Of a DNA stretch of 64,000 nucleotides, positions 49,511 through 57,343 are shown in pieces. The DNA is taken from positions 62,001 through 126,000 of the forward strand of contig NZ_FXAP01000006.1 of assembly GCF_900177615.1 (NCBI RefSeq), read 5' to 3'. The stretch's first letter is position 1. Every line of letters starts with the position of its first letter. The DNA is from Plantibacter flavus (GTDB lineage: Bacteria; Actinomycetota; Actinomycetes; Actinomycetales; Microbacteriaceae). A program made the translations under genes and the position numbers. The notes beneath the pieces were generated by a model. It saw nothing but the letters and a program-made list of their open reading frames with translations. It searched no databases and had not been told where the DNA came from.

Positions 49511-50172
49511 CGGTGCAGCACCCGCTTCGCCAGCACGTTGCCGAGCAACTGGGCGAGCTGCACGAGCAGGACGAGCGTGACGACCACGAGTCCGACGACG
49601 ATCCAGTCGAACCGCTGGTAACCGTAGGTCATGGCGAGGTCACCGAGGCCGCCGCCGCCGAGCACACCGGCCACCGCCGTCGCATCGACGAGGGCGACGA
49701 GGATGTACGTCAGGCCGAGGATCAGCGGGCCGAGCGCCTCGGGCACGACGATCGTGAACAGCACTCGCACGGGGCTCGCCCCCATGGCCGCGCCGGCCTC
49801 GATGGCACCCGGTGACACGGCGACGAGGTTCGACTCGGAGACGCGCCCGATGGCGACGCTCGCGACGAGGATGAGCGGGATCGTCGCCGGAAGCGGTCCG
49901 AGGCCGGTGCCGAACACGAGCCGCGTGAGCGGGATGAGCGCGATCGCGACGATGAGGAACGGCACCGGACGGATGACGTTGATGACGAAGTTCAGGACGC
50001 CGAACACGACGCGGTTCTGCAGGAGGTTGCCGGGCCGGCTCGCATAGAGCAGGAGGCCCAGCAGGATCCCGATGACCGTCGCGACGGCGAAGGAGACGGA
50101 GACCATGAGGCCGGTCTCCCCGATGGCCTTGAGGAGACGCGGGAAGAACGCGTCGGGATCGAAGTCACGCAT
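49507..50172 (-). CDS. metI: Methionine-type ABC transporter permease
   Basis: 221-aa permease with five to six TM helices and the MetI-type coupling segment AIEAGAAMGASPVRVLFTIV. GVLGGGGLGDLAMTYGYQRF near the C-terminus is strongly conserved in MetI. It overlaps metN by 8 nt and the DszC-like gene by 4 nt. The ligand may be methionine, a sulphoxide, or another sulphur amino acid. Confidence 0.9.
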   Translation of the reverse strand: MRDFDPDAFFPRLLKAIGETGLMVSVSFAVATVIGILLGLLLYASRPGNLLQNRVVFGVLNFVINVIRPVPFLIVAIALIPLTRLVFGTGLGPLPATIPLILVASVAIGRVSESNLVAVSPGAIEAGAAMGASPVRVLFTIVVPEALGPLILGLTYILVALVDATAVAGVLGGGGLGDLAMTYGYQRFDWIVVGLVVVTLVLLVQLAQLLGNVLAKRVLHR

Positions 50173-51304
50173 GGGTGTGCTCCTTCAGGGTGTTGGGGTC
50201 CTCGGCGAGCGGTTCGTACCCTTCGACGATCGGTCCTTGTTGCCCCACGCCCGGTCCCTGAGCTTGTCGAAGGGCGGGCGCCGGGTCGATCGCGGTGACC
50301 GTCGCCGTGGCACGGAGTCCGTCGATGGCGGCGTCCACGCGGTCGTCCGGTCCGAGCAGCTCGACCGTGAGACTGCCGAACAGTCGCCCCTGGAGTTCGT
50401 CGACGCCGCCGAACACGACGTTGAAGTCGATGTCGTTGTCGCGGGCGACCTGCGAGAGGAACGGATGGTTGGTGTCGCGGTCCTCGACGTGCAGCTGGAC
50501 CAGGCGCCCGTGGTGCACGGCCCGGATCTTCGCGAGCACCTCCTCGGAGGGGATGTGGTGGAGCACCGACGAGACGAAGCGTCGCGCGGTCGCGGTGCGT
50601 GGTGCCGAGAACACCTCGTACACACTGCCCTGCTCCACCACCTCGCCGTCTTCCATGACGGCGACCCGGTCTGCGAGTTCTCGGATGACGTCGATCTCGT
50701 GGGTGACGAGCAGGATCGTGAGGCCGTACTCCTCGTTCACCCGCCGGAGGAGCTCGAGGACCTCGCCGGTCGTCTGCGGGTCGAGGGCGCTGGTCGCCTC
50801 GTCGGAGATGAGGATCTCGGGGCGGGTGGCGAGGGCGCGGGCGATGCCGACCCGTTGCTTCTGCCCGCCGGAGAGTTGCGACGGGTAGGCGAGCGCTTTG
50901 TCGCTCAGCCCGACGAACGCGAGTAGTTCTTCGACGCGGTCGAGGATCTCGGCGTCCGGCACCTTCGCGAGTTTGAGCGGGTAGGCGATGTTCTTGTAGA
51001 CGGTCCGGGACTCCAGGAGGTTGAACTGCTGGAAGATCATGCCGATCCGCTGACGCGCGGCGTAGAGCGCCTGCCCGGCGAGTGCGGAGATCTCGAGGCC
51101 GTCGACGATCACCCGTCCCCTCGTCGGCCGCTCGAGGGCGTTGACGGTGCGCAGGAGTGTCGACTTCCCGGCGCCGGAGTATCCGACGATGCCGAAGATC
51201 TCACCCCGCTCGACCGTCAGGTCGACGTGGCGCAGCGCCTCGAAGGCACGGCCCTTCACCTCGAACGTCTTGCTGACGTCCTCGAAGACGATTGCTGTGT
51301 TCAT
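50165..51304 (-). CDS. metN: Methionine-type ABC transporter ATPase with NIL domain
   Basis: 379 aa. Walker A GYSGAGKSTLLR, Q-loop IFQQFNLL, signature LSGGQKQRVGIARALA, Walker B ILISDEATSALDP, switch His in LVTHEID. Residues ~265-338 are the NIL domain that senses the amino acid in MetN. After it, residues 344-351 (ALRQAQGP) are encoded by an in-frame copy of dispersed repeat D, followed by a 28-residue tail. ATG at 51304 has AGGAG at 6-nt spacing; a GTG one codon upstream is too close. Confidence 0.92.
   Translation of the reverse strand: MNTAIVFEDVSKTFEVKGRAFEALRHVDLTVERGEIFGIVGYSGAGKSTLLRTVNALERPTRGRVIVDGLEISALAGQALYAARQRIGMIFQQFNLLESRTVYKNIAYPLKLAKVPDAEILDRVEELLAFVGLSDKALAYPSQLSGGQKQRVGIARALATRPEILISDEATSALDPQTTGEVLELLRRVNEEYGLTILLVTHEIDVIRELADRVAVMEDGEVVEQGSVYEVFSAPRTATARRFVSSVLHHIPSEEVLAKIRAVHHGRLVQLHVEDRDTNHPFLSQVARDNDIDFNVVFGGVDELQGRLFGSLTVELLGPDDRVDAAIDGLRATATVTAIDPAPALRQAQGPGVGQQGPIVEGYEPLAEDPNTLKEHTHA
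50253..50274 (-). repeat. Family D repeat inside metN
   Basis: GGTCCCTGAGCTTGTCGAAGGG as read on the plus strand, identical to the units at 47049, lying in frame within the metN coding sequence just past the NIL domain. Confidence 0.88.
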
Positions 51305-51325
51305 CACCTGCTCCTCTCGCGGGAG

Positions 51326-51351
51326 GGCCGTCCGGGAGCCCCCGGACGGCC
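51326..51351 (-). terminator. Hairpin between metQ and metN
   Basis: Perfect 11-bp stem GGCCGTCCGGG / CCCGGACGGCC with a 4-nt loop in the 100-bp gap. A partial terminator or mRNA stabiliser here would give more receptor than ATPase, a common arrangement in ABC operons (inference). Confidence 0.7.
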
Positions 51352-51404
51352 ACTGCGTGGTGGCGGCCGATCAGCGCGGGAGGCGATGACCGGCCGCCGT
51401 CGTC

Positions 51405-52385
51405 CTACTCGGCTTCGGCTTGGAGCTCGGCGAGCTTGTCGCGGAGGTCCTTCACCGGCACCTTCACGAGGATCGAGTTCCCGGCGAACTCGTCGTCGAG
51501 CGCCTCGGCGACGCGCGGGTCGGCGTAGGTGTCCTCGAGGATCTTCCAGGCGGGGTTGTCCTTGTCCTCCTCGCGCGTGGCGATGACGTTGACGTAGGGC
51601 AGGTTCTTCTCGGAGAGCGAGTCGTCGAGGAAGAGTGCGTCGTCCTTCGTGATGCCCTGGCTCGGGTCGAAGTAGGAGGTCCCGACGACGACGGCCGCGA
51701 GGGACGGGTCGTCGAACTGCTGCGGGATGCTCGTCGCGGGCAGTGGTACGAACTGGAGGTTCTTGTCGTTCGCGGTGACGTCCTCGACGGTCGGGAAGTT
51801 CCCCGCGTCCGCCGCGATCTCGATGAGTCCGGCCGCGGCCAGGATGTTCAGGGCACGGCCGCCGTTGGACGGGTCGTCGGGGATCGCGATGCGCGCGCCG
51901 TCGGCGAGGTCCTTGACGTCGGTGAGCGTCTTCGAGAAGATCCCCCACTGCGTGATGACGGTCGAGAACACCGGTGTCAGGTCGGCGTCGTTCTCTGCGT
52001 TGAAGGCCGAGAGGTAGAGGATGTGCTGGAAGGCGTTCGCGTCGACGGTGCCGGCGACGAGTTCGGTGTTCGGGAGGACCCAGTCCTTCACGTTCACCCA
52101 CTCGACGTCGAGGCCCTTCTCGGCGGCGACCTCCTTCACGGCGTCCTGGAACTGCGTGTCCTCCGACACCGCGATCTTCACGCTGAGGCGCTCGGCGGGC
52201 GCACCGGAACCGGTCGCGGCGTCGGCTGCCCCGTTCTGGCCACCGACGACGACCGAGACGACGACGGCGATCGCGGCGACGGCGACGACCGCGACACCGC
52301 CGATCAGCAGGTTCCGGCGCTTCCGCTTGCCGGAGGCGATCGACGCCCGCAATTCGCTCGGTTCTGGTCCCGTGTGCTCACTCAT
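51405..52385 (-). CDS. metQ: MetQ-family solute-binding protein, TM-anchored
   Basis: 326-aa NlpA/MetQ receptor: KIAVSEDTQFQDAVKEVAAE, NAFQHILYLSAFN, ARIAIPDDPSNGGRALNIL and GTSYFDPSQGITKDDALFLD. It has no lipobox. Instead a charged ~24-residue cytoplasmic start is followed by one hydrophobic helix (~25-47), suggesting an uncleaved membrane anchor. GAGGACC precedes the ATG. First gene of metQ-metN-metI-dszC-dszC. Confidence 0.9.
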   Translation of the reverse strand: MSEHTGPEPSELRASIASGKRKRRNLLIGGVAVVAVAAIAVVVSVVVGGQNGAADAATGSGAPAERLSVKIAVSEDTQFQDAVKEVAAEKGLDVEWVNVKDWVLPNTELVAGTVDANAFQHILYLSAFNAENDADLTPVFSTVITQWGIFSKTLTDVKDLADGARIAIPDDPSNGGRALNILAAAGLIEIAADAGNFPTVEDVTANDKNLQFVPLPATSIPQQFDDPSLAAVVVGTSYFDPSQGITKDDALFLDDSLSEKNLPYVNVIATREEDKDNPAWKILEDTYADPRVAEALDDEFAGNSILVKVPVKDLRDKLAELQAEAE

Positions 52386-52573
52386 GATGGTCCTCGGCTC
52401 TGTCTGTGGGTGCACTGGTGCGTGCACGGAGCCAGTTTCCACAGGCAGGCGGGTGGACGCCCGTTGCGTTACTGCGGACCGTCACCGTTCGAGATGAAAC
52501 GTAAACGCGCTGCGCGGGCGGGCGATCGTCCCTACACTGCGGCACGTCGACCGGCGCTCCGCACCTCCCGGTG

Positions 52574-52797
52574 CACTTCGACAAGCTCAGTGACCGGGGC
52601 TGGGGCTCAGTGACCGGGGCTGGGGCTGGGGCTGGGGCTCAGTGACTGGGGCTGGGGCTCAGCGACCGGGGGTGGGGCTCAGTGGCCGAATCCGGCTCTC
52701 AATGACCGGGTCTCCCGCTCGCACCTCTTCCGGTCCCTGGGTTCCTCTACCGGACCCTGAGCTCCTCCTCCGGTCCCTGAGCCTGTCGAAGGGCGGG
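52574..52797. repeat. Family D repeat cluster in metQ upstream region
   Basis: A reverse-oriented copy CACTTCGACAAGCTCAGTGA starts at 52574, followed by short GGGGCTGGGGCTCAGTGACC-like tandem units to about 52715, and a forward copy GGTCCCTGAGCCTGTCGAAG at 52774-52793. The cluster fills most of the 413-bp gap. The metQ promoter must lie downstream of it, around 52400-52560; no clear box was seen. Confidence 0.8.
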
Positions 52798-52798
52798 G

Positions 52799-53080
52799 TC
52801 AGGCAGGGTGTACGAAGTTGCTCCGGCGGCGGGCGAGACGTCGGCCCGCGAGCTGATCGAAGATCGGGCAGTCGGGTGAGGGGATCGGCGACCCGTGCTC
52901 GGTCGTCGCTCCGTCCAGGCGGCCCTGTTGCGGAGCTGACGACGCCTCCTGCGCATCGAACCCGTGGGTGAGCGTCGTGAAGATCGGGGACGCGGAGCGC
53001 GGCGGGCGCGCGGACGAGCTGGGCACGGGGTCCTCTCGGGAGTCGACGGTGAGGGCTGCGCGATGCACGGTCAGAAGCAT
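52799..53080 (-). CDS. Small hypothetical protein
   Basis: 93 aa, no recognised domain. Third codon positions are ~80% G/C, which supports coding. The C-terminus (CPIFDQLAGRRLARRRSNF) is Arg-rich and amphipathic. The ATG at 53080 lacks a clear Shine-Dalgarno site. TATTCTAGAA (53096-53105) upstream is AT-rich and promoter-like. It could be spurious. Confidence 0.45.
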   Translation of the reverse strand: MLLTVHRAALTVDSREDPVPSSSARPPRSASPIFTTLTHGFDAQEASSAPQQGRLDGATTEHGSPIPSPDCPIFDQLAGRRLARRRSNFVHPA

Positions 53081-53149
53081 GCGACAACCGAACTCATATT
53101 CTAGAACATGAATTCTGACAGTTCGACATCGGTCCTCGGCGGATCGACG

Positions 53150-54421
53150 TCACCCCACGTCGTATCGCGCCAGTGCATCCGCGTCCTGGGCGATCCGCGA
53201 TGCCCGACGGGCGGCGTCGAGCGCCTCGACCGGATCGTCGACCGCTGCCGCCTCCGCGAGCGCGAGCTGCCGCTGTGCCTCGGCGAGGCGGGTCCTCGCA
53301 TCGGCACCCACGCTCCCTCGGTGCGCGGCGATGACGTCGACGGCGACGCGAATGTTGCTGTCCGCGGTGAACAGTGCCCCGCGCAGCGCCTCGCGAGCGT
53401 TGTCGAGGCGCTGCTGCGCGCTCCGGGCGGTCGCGAGGGCGGCGTCGAGATCGATGTCGGCGGCGCGAACCGCCTCCAGGCGTCGCACCGGATCGGGCAG
53501 GACGCGGTCGCCGTCCGTGGACGTGGTCGACTCCGCTTCGAGGAGCGCGCGGTTCGCCCGCTCGACGGCAGCCGCGATGACGGCGGCCGTCTCCGCGCGC
53601 TCGACCTCCGCGCGGAGGGCTTCCGCTTCGGCGATCACCGTGCGGAGCTCCCGCCCTGCTGCGGCGAGTTCGGTCTCGGCAGCAGTGATGCCCGCGAGCG
53701 AACGCTCGACGGCGTCCAGCCGGTCCTCCGCCTGCTGCAGCTCGCGCCCCAGGGCGTGCAGTGCCGCGGCGGCCGGCCGGCCGGTGTCGATCCGATCCTT
53801 CGTCTGCGCGGCATCGTCCGTCGCCTGGTCGACCGTGTCCTGCGCGGCTCGGCGGAGCACCCGGGCGTCCTCGACGGCGCTCACCGCATAGCGATCGGCG
53901 GCCGAGGCGATCGCGAGGCCGGTGGTGGTGAGCCGTTCGCGCGCGCGGTCGATGCGTCGCTCGAGCTGGTCGAGGAGGTCGGGGGCCGAACGCTCCGCTC
54001 CGCGGCGTTCGTCGAAGCCGCGCAGTCGGGCGCTCAGGGTGCGCTCGACGTCCTCGCAGACGCTGATGATCCGCTCGTTCCAGGCACGACGCTGTGCCTC
54101 CGTGTCGGCGATCTCGTCCTCGAGCGACTGGCGGAGCCGGAACGCCTCCCCGAGCGCCGAGCGTGCCGAGGCGACGTCGGCCGCATACCCCCGGGCGGCT
54201 TCGCGCCCGAACTCCGCTTCGGCGAATCCGACCTCGTCCTCGGCCTCGCGGACCGCGTCGTCGGTGCGGACGAGGGCGATACCCGCACGGCGGTGGAGGT
54301 CGTCGATGGAGGCGACAGGGGTCTTCGGATTGCGCCGACGCAGCAGGGTGACGAGCAACCAGACGATGATGCCGACGCCCCCGAACACGATCAGCGAGGG
54401 GAGCCACCACAGATCGTCCAT
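53150..54421 (-). CDS. Membrane-anchored coiled-coil protein (resembles TPM-protein C-terminal half)
   Basis: 423 aa. N-terminal TM helix (~6-27, LPSLIVFGGVGIIVWLLVTLL), then an almost entirely helical, Ala/Arg/Glu-rich body with long coiled coils. The segment starting IDDLHRRAGIALVRTDDAVR resembles what follows the TPM domain in many Microbacteriaceae proteins, but no TPM domain is present here. Function unknown. The ATG is 7 nt after a TAGACT box on the minus strand. Confidence 0.72.
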   Translation of the reverse strand: MDDLWWLPSLIVFGGVGIIVWLLVTLLRRRNPKTPVASIDDLHRRAGIALVRTDDAVREAEDEVGFAEAEFGREAARGYAADVASARSALGEAFRLRQSLEDEIADTEAQRRAWNERIISVCEDVERTLSARLRGFDERRGAERSAPDLLDQLERRIDRARERLTTTGLAIASAADRYAVSAVEDARVLRRAAQDTVDQATDDAAQTKDRIDTGRPAAAALHALGRELQQAEDRLDAVERSLAGITAAETELAAAGRELRTVIAEAEALRAEVERAETAAVIAAAVERANRALLEAESTTSTDGDRVLPDPVRRLEAVRAADIDLDAALATARSAQQRLDNAREALRGALFTADSNIRVAVDVIAAHRGSVGADARTRLAEAQRQLALAEAAAVDDPVEALDAARRASRIAQDADALARYDVG

Positions 54422-54428
54422 GGGCTCC

Positions 54429-54434
54429 AGTCTA
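54429..54434 (-). promoter_or_regulatory. -10 box for leaderless coiled-coil gene
   Basis: TAGACT on the minus strand, 7 nt before the ATG at 54421. Confidence 0.5.
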
Positions 54435-54549
54435 CGAACGCGGAACGGGGATCGGCTGGGAAGGACGTGGCGTCGGGCGTCGGTCGTCGACGGCGTTTGC
54501 GCTTGTCGAGCTTCCTCCGGATCGCGCTCGGCACGTCGGTCCGCGGGGC

Positions 54550-54555
54550 TACCCT
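54550..54555 (+). promoter_or_regulatory. -10 box for leaderless DHA2 exporter
   Basis: TACCCT, 6 nt before the ATG at 54562. No Shine-Dalgarno site. Confidence 0.5.
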
Positions 54556-54561
54556 GAACCC

Positions 54562-55944
54562 ATGACCCGCCAGCAGCGCCTCGTGCTCACGATCGCGATC
54601 CTCTCCTCGTTCGTGGCGTTCCTCGACGGCTCGGTCGTGAACGTCGCGCTCCCCGCGATGACGAAGGAACTCGGCGGCGGCCTCATCGTGCAGCAGTGGG
54701 TGGTCGACGCCTACCTGATCACCCTCGGCTCGCTCATCCTGCTCGCGGGCTCGCTCTCCGACGCGTTCGGGCGCATCCGCATCCTCCGCATCGGGCTCAT
54801 CGGCTTCGGCGTCACCTCGATCCTGTGCGCCGTCGCGCCGACCGCCGAGGTCCTCATCATCGCGCGGCTGCTCCAGGGCGGCGCGGCTGCGCTGCTCGTG
54901 CCGAGCTCGCTCGCCATCATCATCTCGACGTTCAGCGGCGTCACGCAGGGCAAGGCGATCGGCACCTGGACGGCATGGACGGGGGCCGCGGGCATCACCG
55001 GCCCGCTGCTCGGCGGCGTGCTCGTCGACACGCTGTCCTGGCGCCTCATCTTCGCGATCAACATCATCCCGATCCTCGTCACCCTGTGGCTCATGATGCG
55101 CACCGATCGCGTACCCGAGCCCGGACACCGCCCGCGTATCGACGTCATCGGTGCGGTGCTCGGCGCAGTCGGGCTCGGTGGTCCCGTCTTCGCGCTCATC
55201 GAGCAGGAGCGCTACAGCTGGTCGAGCCCGATGCTGCTCGTGCCGCTCATCGGCGGTGTCGTGTCCTTCGTCGCCTTCCTCTGGTGGGAGCGCCGCCACC
55301 CCGATCCGATGCTGCCGCTGTCGCTCTTCCGCGTGCGCAACTTCGGCTACGGCAACATCGCGACCGTCTTCATCTACGGTGCCCTCTCGCTCGGCTTCTT
55401 CGCCATCGCGGTCTTCATCCAGCAGACGGCGGGCTTCAGCGCCACGCTGGCGGGCATCGCGACGCTGCCGCCGACGCTCGTCATGCTCGCGTTGTCGTCG
55501 TGGTTCGGCAAGCTGGCCGGCAAGCACGGACCGCGGCTGTTCATGACGGTCGGGCCGATCATCGCCGGCGTCGGCTTCCTGCTGATGATGGGTGCGCAGC
55601 AGGATCTGAACTACTGGGTGCAGCTGTTCCCGGGCATCCTGCTCGTCGGGCTCGGCCTCGCGATCACGGTCGCACCGCTCACCGCGGGCATCCTCGGATC
55701 GATCGACCCGGCCCATGCGGGCATCGGGTCGGCGGTCAACAACGCGGTGTCGCGCGTGGCCGGCCTCGTGTCGATCGCGTTGGTCGGCATCATCGCCGGT
55801 GGTGCGCTCGGCGTCGACGGGTTCCCACGGGTGGTCCTGGCGACCGCCGTGTTCATGTTCGTGGGCGGTGTGGTGTCGTTCGTCGGCATCCGGAATCCGC
55901 GGACCGCGACCGCCTCGGAGACGACGACCTCGTCGCCGGTCTGA
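54562..55944 (+). CDS. DHA2-family MFS multidrug exporter (EmrB/QacA type)
   Basis: 460 aa with about fourteen TM helices. LDGSVVNVALPAM near residue 18 is the DHA2 motif D1, LAGSLSDAFGRIRIL is the loop 2-3 motif A, and the antiporter motif C region follows as WTGAAGITGPLLGGVL. It exports hydrophobic drugs by proton antiport. Convergent with a MarR regulator, which may or may not control it. Substrates unknown. Confidence 0.88.
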   Translation: MTRQQRLVLTIAILSSFVAFLDGSVVNVALPAMTKELGGGLIVQQWVVDAYLITLGSLILLAGSLSDAFGRIRILRIGLIGFGVTSILCAVAPTAEVLIIARLLQGGAAALLVPSSLAIIISTFSGVTQGKAIGTWTAWTGAAGITGPLLGGVLVDTLSWRLIFAINIIPILVTLWLMMRTDRVPEPGHRPRIDVIGAVLGAVGLGGPVFALIEQERYSWSSPMLLVPLIGGVVSFVAFLWWERRHPDPMLPLSLFRVRNFGYGNIATVFIYGALSLGFFAIAVFIQQTAGFSATLAGIATLPPTLVMLALSSWFGKLAGKHGPRLFMTVGPIIAGVGFLLMMGAQQDLNYWVQLFPGILLVGLGLAITVAPLTAGILGSIDPAHAGIGSAVNNAVSRVAGLVSIALVGIIAGGALGVDGFPRVVLATAVFMFVGGVVSFVGIRNPRTATASETTTSSPV

Positions 55945-55976
55945 CGACCTCGCCGGGCGGCGAGCCCTCGGTCAGA
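55940..55976. terminator. Hairpin between convergent exporter and marR
   Basis: Core CTCGCC-GGGC-GGCGAG (55949-55964), flanked by outer TCTGAC/GTCAGA arms (55940-55945, 55971-55976), in the 27-bp gap between two stops. Confidence 0.5.
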
Positions 55977-56463
55977 GCGGGTCGACACCCGTGACGGCGG
56001 GCGCGGTGGTGGCCGCTCCGATCACCGCATGGAGCATCTCGCGGAGCTGGGTGAGATGCTCGGTGTCCATGCGGAGCTCGTTCATGACCCGGTGCGGGAT
56101 GGCCTCCGCCTGGGTGCGGAGCTCACGGCCGGCGGTGGTGAGCGAGACGTCGAGGACGCGCTCGTCGAGTCGGCTGCGGTCGCGTCGGACGAGCCCGGCG
56201 GTCTCGAGGCGCTTGAGGAGTGGGGACAACGTCGCCGGCTCGAGCTGCAGTGCTCCACCGAGGTCTTTGACCGAGCGCGGGCTGTGCTGCCAGAGCGCGA
56301 GCATCACGAGGTACTGCGGATGGGTGAGACCGAGCGGTTCGAGGATCGGTCGATAGAGCGAGATGACGCTGCGCGACGCGACGGCGAGCGCGAAGCAGAC
56401 CTGGTTCTCGAGCTGGAGCAGGTCGTCGGCCGTGGCGACGGTGGTGGATTCGTTGGCGGTCAC
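55972..56463 (-). CDS. MarR-family transcriptional regulator
   Basis: 163-aa winged-helix dimer: LGLTHPQYLVMLALWQHSPR, recognition helix region LGGALQLEPATLSPLLKRLE, and wing VRRDRSRLDERVLDVSLTTA. The N-terminal region carries CFALAVASRSV; a Cys at that place is the redox sensor in OhrR-type members, but this cannot be confirmed. Leaderless GTG start. It is divergent from the small zinc-binding protein and a palindrome covers both promoters, so autoregulation is likely. Confidence 0.87.
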   Translation of the reverse strand: MTANESTTVATADDLLQLENQVCFALAVASRSVISLYRPILEPLGLTHPQYLVMLALWQHSPRSVKDLGGALQLEPATLSPLLKRLETAGLVRRDRSRLDERVLDVSLTTAGRELRTQAEAIPHRVMNELRMDTEHLTQLREMLHAVIGAATTAPAVTGVDPL

Positions 56464-56469
56464 GGTCCC

Positions 56470-56475
56470 ATCGTA
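56470..56475 (-). promoter_or_regulatory. -10 box for leaderless marR
   Basis: TACGAT on the minus strand, 6 nt before the GTG. A TTGATG -35 (about 56495-56500) lies inside the operator palindrome. Confidence 0.55.
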
Positions 56476-56481
56476 CCCAAA

Positions 56482-56499
56482 TGATTAGTACACTCATCA
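56482..56499. promoter_or_regulatory. MarR operator palindrome
   Basis: TGATTAGT-AC-ACTCATCA, 8-bp half-sites with one mismatch, placed between divergent marR and the small-protein gene and overlapping both sets of promoter elements. Confidence 0.65.
56489..56494 (+). promoter_or_regulatory. -10 box for small zinc-binding protein
   Basis: TACACT, 7 nt before the ATG at 56502, inside the operator. This decides the start at 56502 rather than the in-frame ATG at 56481. Confidence 0.5.
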
Positions 56500-56501
56500 A
56501 T

Positions 56502-56744
56502 ATGAGCGAGAAACGATCCTTCCGGGAGTCCGTGCGCGAGGCCGGTGGTCTGTACGGCTGGGTGAACGGCCGCATGTGGAAGGTGCTCGGTCCGCCGCCG
56601 CTCGGTCCGTACAATGAGGAGCCGTTGCCTCCGGCCGCGCAATCGGGGTGTCCGATCTGCGGCCACGCCATGTCGGAGCACATCGTCGACCGCACGACCG
56701 GCCCGCGCACGCAGCTGCACTGCCCGAAGGCGCCGGCCGCCTGA
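56502..56744 (+). CDS. Small putative zinc-binding protein under MarR control
   Basis: 80 aa. The N-terminal part is amphipathic (SFRESVREAGGLYGWVNGRM, then WKVLG) and the C-terminal half carries CPICGHAMSEH plus HCP, a Cys/His set suited to one zinc ion. Family unknown to me beyond being a short hypothetical. Its placement behind a shared MarR operator suggests induction by the MarR ligand. A strong palindrome follows its stop. Confidence 0.7.
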   Translation: MSEKRSFRESVREAGGLYGWVNGRMWKVLGPPPLGPYNEEPLPPAAQSGCPICGHAMSEHIVDRTTGPRTQLHCPKAPAA

Positions 56745-56747
56745 CGG

Positions 56748-56804
56748 TGAGTCGCCCGGAACTGCACGGTTTCTGCTCGGATTTGTGCGGTTCCGGGCGA
56801 CTCA
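56748..56804. terminator. Long palindrome/terminator after small zinc-binding protein
   Basis: 20-bp arms TGAGTCGCCCGGAACTGCAC and GTGCGGTTCCGGGCGACTCA (one mismatch), 17-nt loop, 3 nt after the stop. Stem length exceeds a usual terminator, so it may be a dispersed palindromic element. Confidence 0.7.
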
Positions 56805-56834
56805 GCGGGGCTGTCGCGTGACGCCCGCCCGGAG

Positions 56835-56840
56835 TAGCGT
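56835..56840 (+). promoter_or_regulatory. -10 box for leaderless mmcQ/yjbR gene
   Basis: TAGCGT, 6 nt before the ATG at 56847. Confidence 0.5.
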
Positions 56841-56846
56841 CAGCGC

Positions 56847-57248
56847 ATGGAGCATCCGATCGTGCACGAACCCGACGATCCGTTCGTCGAACGCGTCAGG
56901 CGGATCTGCCTCGCCTATCCGGAGGCCGTCGAGACGTTCGGCCACGGACGCCCGCGGTTCAAGGCGGGCAAGCGGGTGTTCGTGACCGTCGGGTCGGAGA
57001 TGCGCATTCCGCACAGCATCACGTTCACGCCCGCCGAGGAGGAACGCGGCGCCTGGCTCGAGGACGAGCGGTTCTGGTCGCCGAAGTACGACGGCCCGTC
57101 GGGCAAGCTCGCGTTCGACGCCGGTCTCGACGGCGACGACAGACGCACGCTCGACGACGTCGACTGGGCGCTCATCGCCGAACTGATCGACACCTCGTAC
57201 CGGCAGGTCGCCCTGCAGCGGCAGTTACGCGCGCTCGACGCGCGCTGA
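56847..57248 (+). CDS. MmcQ/YjbR-family protein
   Basis: 133 aa, CyaY-like alpha/beta fold. YPEAVETFGHGRPRFKAGKRVF matches the conserved YPEA-E-FGHG start, and LDDVDWALIAELIDTSYRQVA is the typical C-terminal block. A DNA-binding role has been proposed for YjbR proteins; cellular function remains unclear. Leaderless start, monocistronic. Confidence 0.84.
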   Translation: MEHPIVHEPDDPFVERVRRICLAYPEAVETFGHGRPRFKAGKRVFVTVGSEMRIPHSITFTPAEEERGAWLEDERFWSPKYDGPSGKLAFDAGLDGDDRRTLDDVDWALIAELIDTSYRQVALQRQLRALDAR

Positions 57249-57343
57249 CCGGGGACAGACCTGGCCGCGGCGGCATCCCGACGGGGTCGTGTCAGACTGA
57301 CGAGCGGGGGAGCGTCATCGAGACGCATCGGAAGTGGGGAGCC

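Noticed and set aside
52386-52573. SAM riboswitch (S-box) or T-box upstream of metQ
   Set aside because: No kink-turn or conserved S-box core was seen, and S-boxes are rare in Actinobacteria; the region is repeats plus unremarkable sequence.
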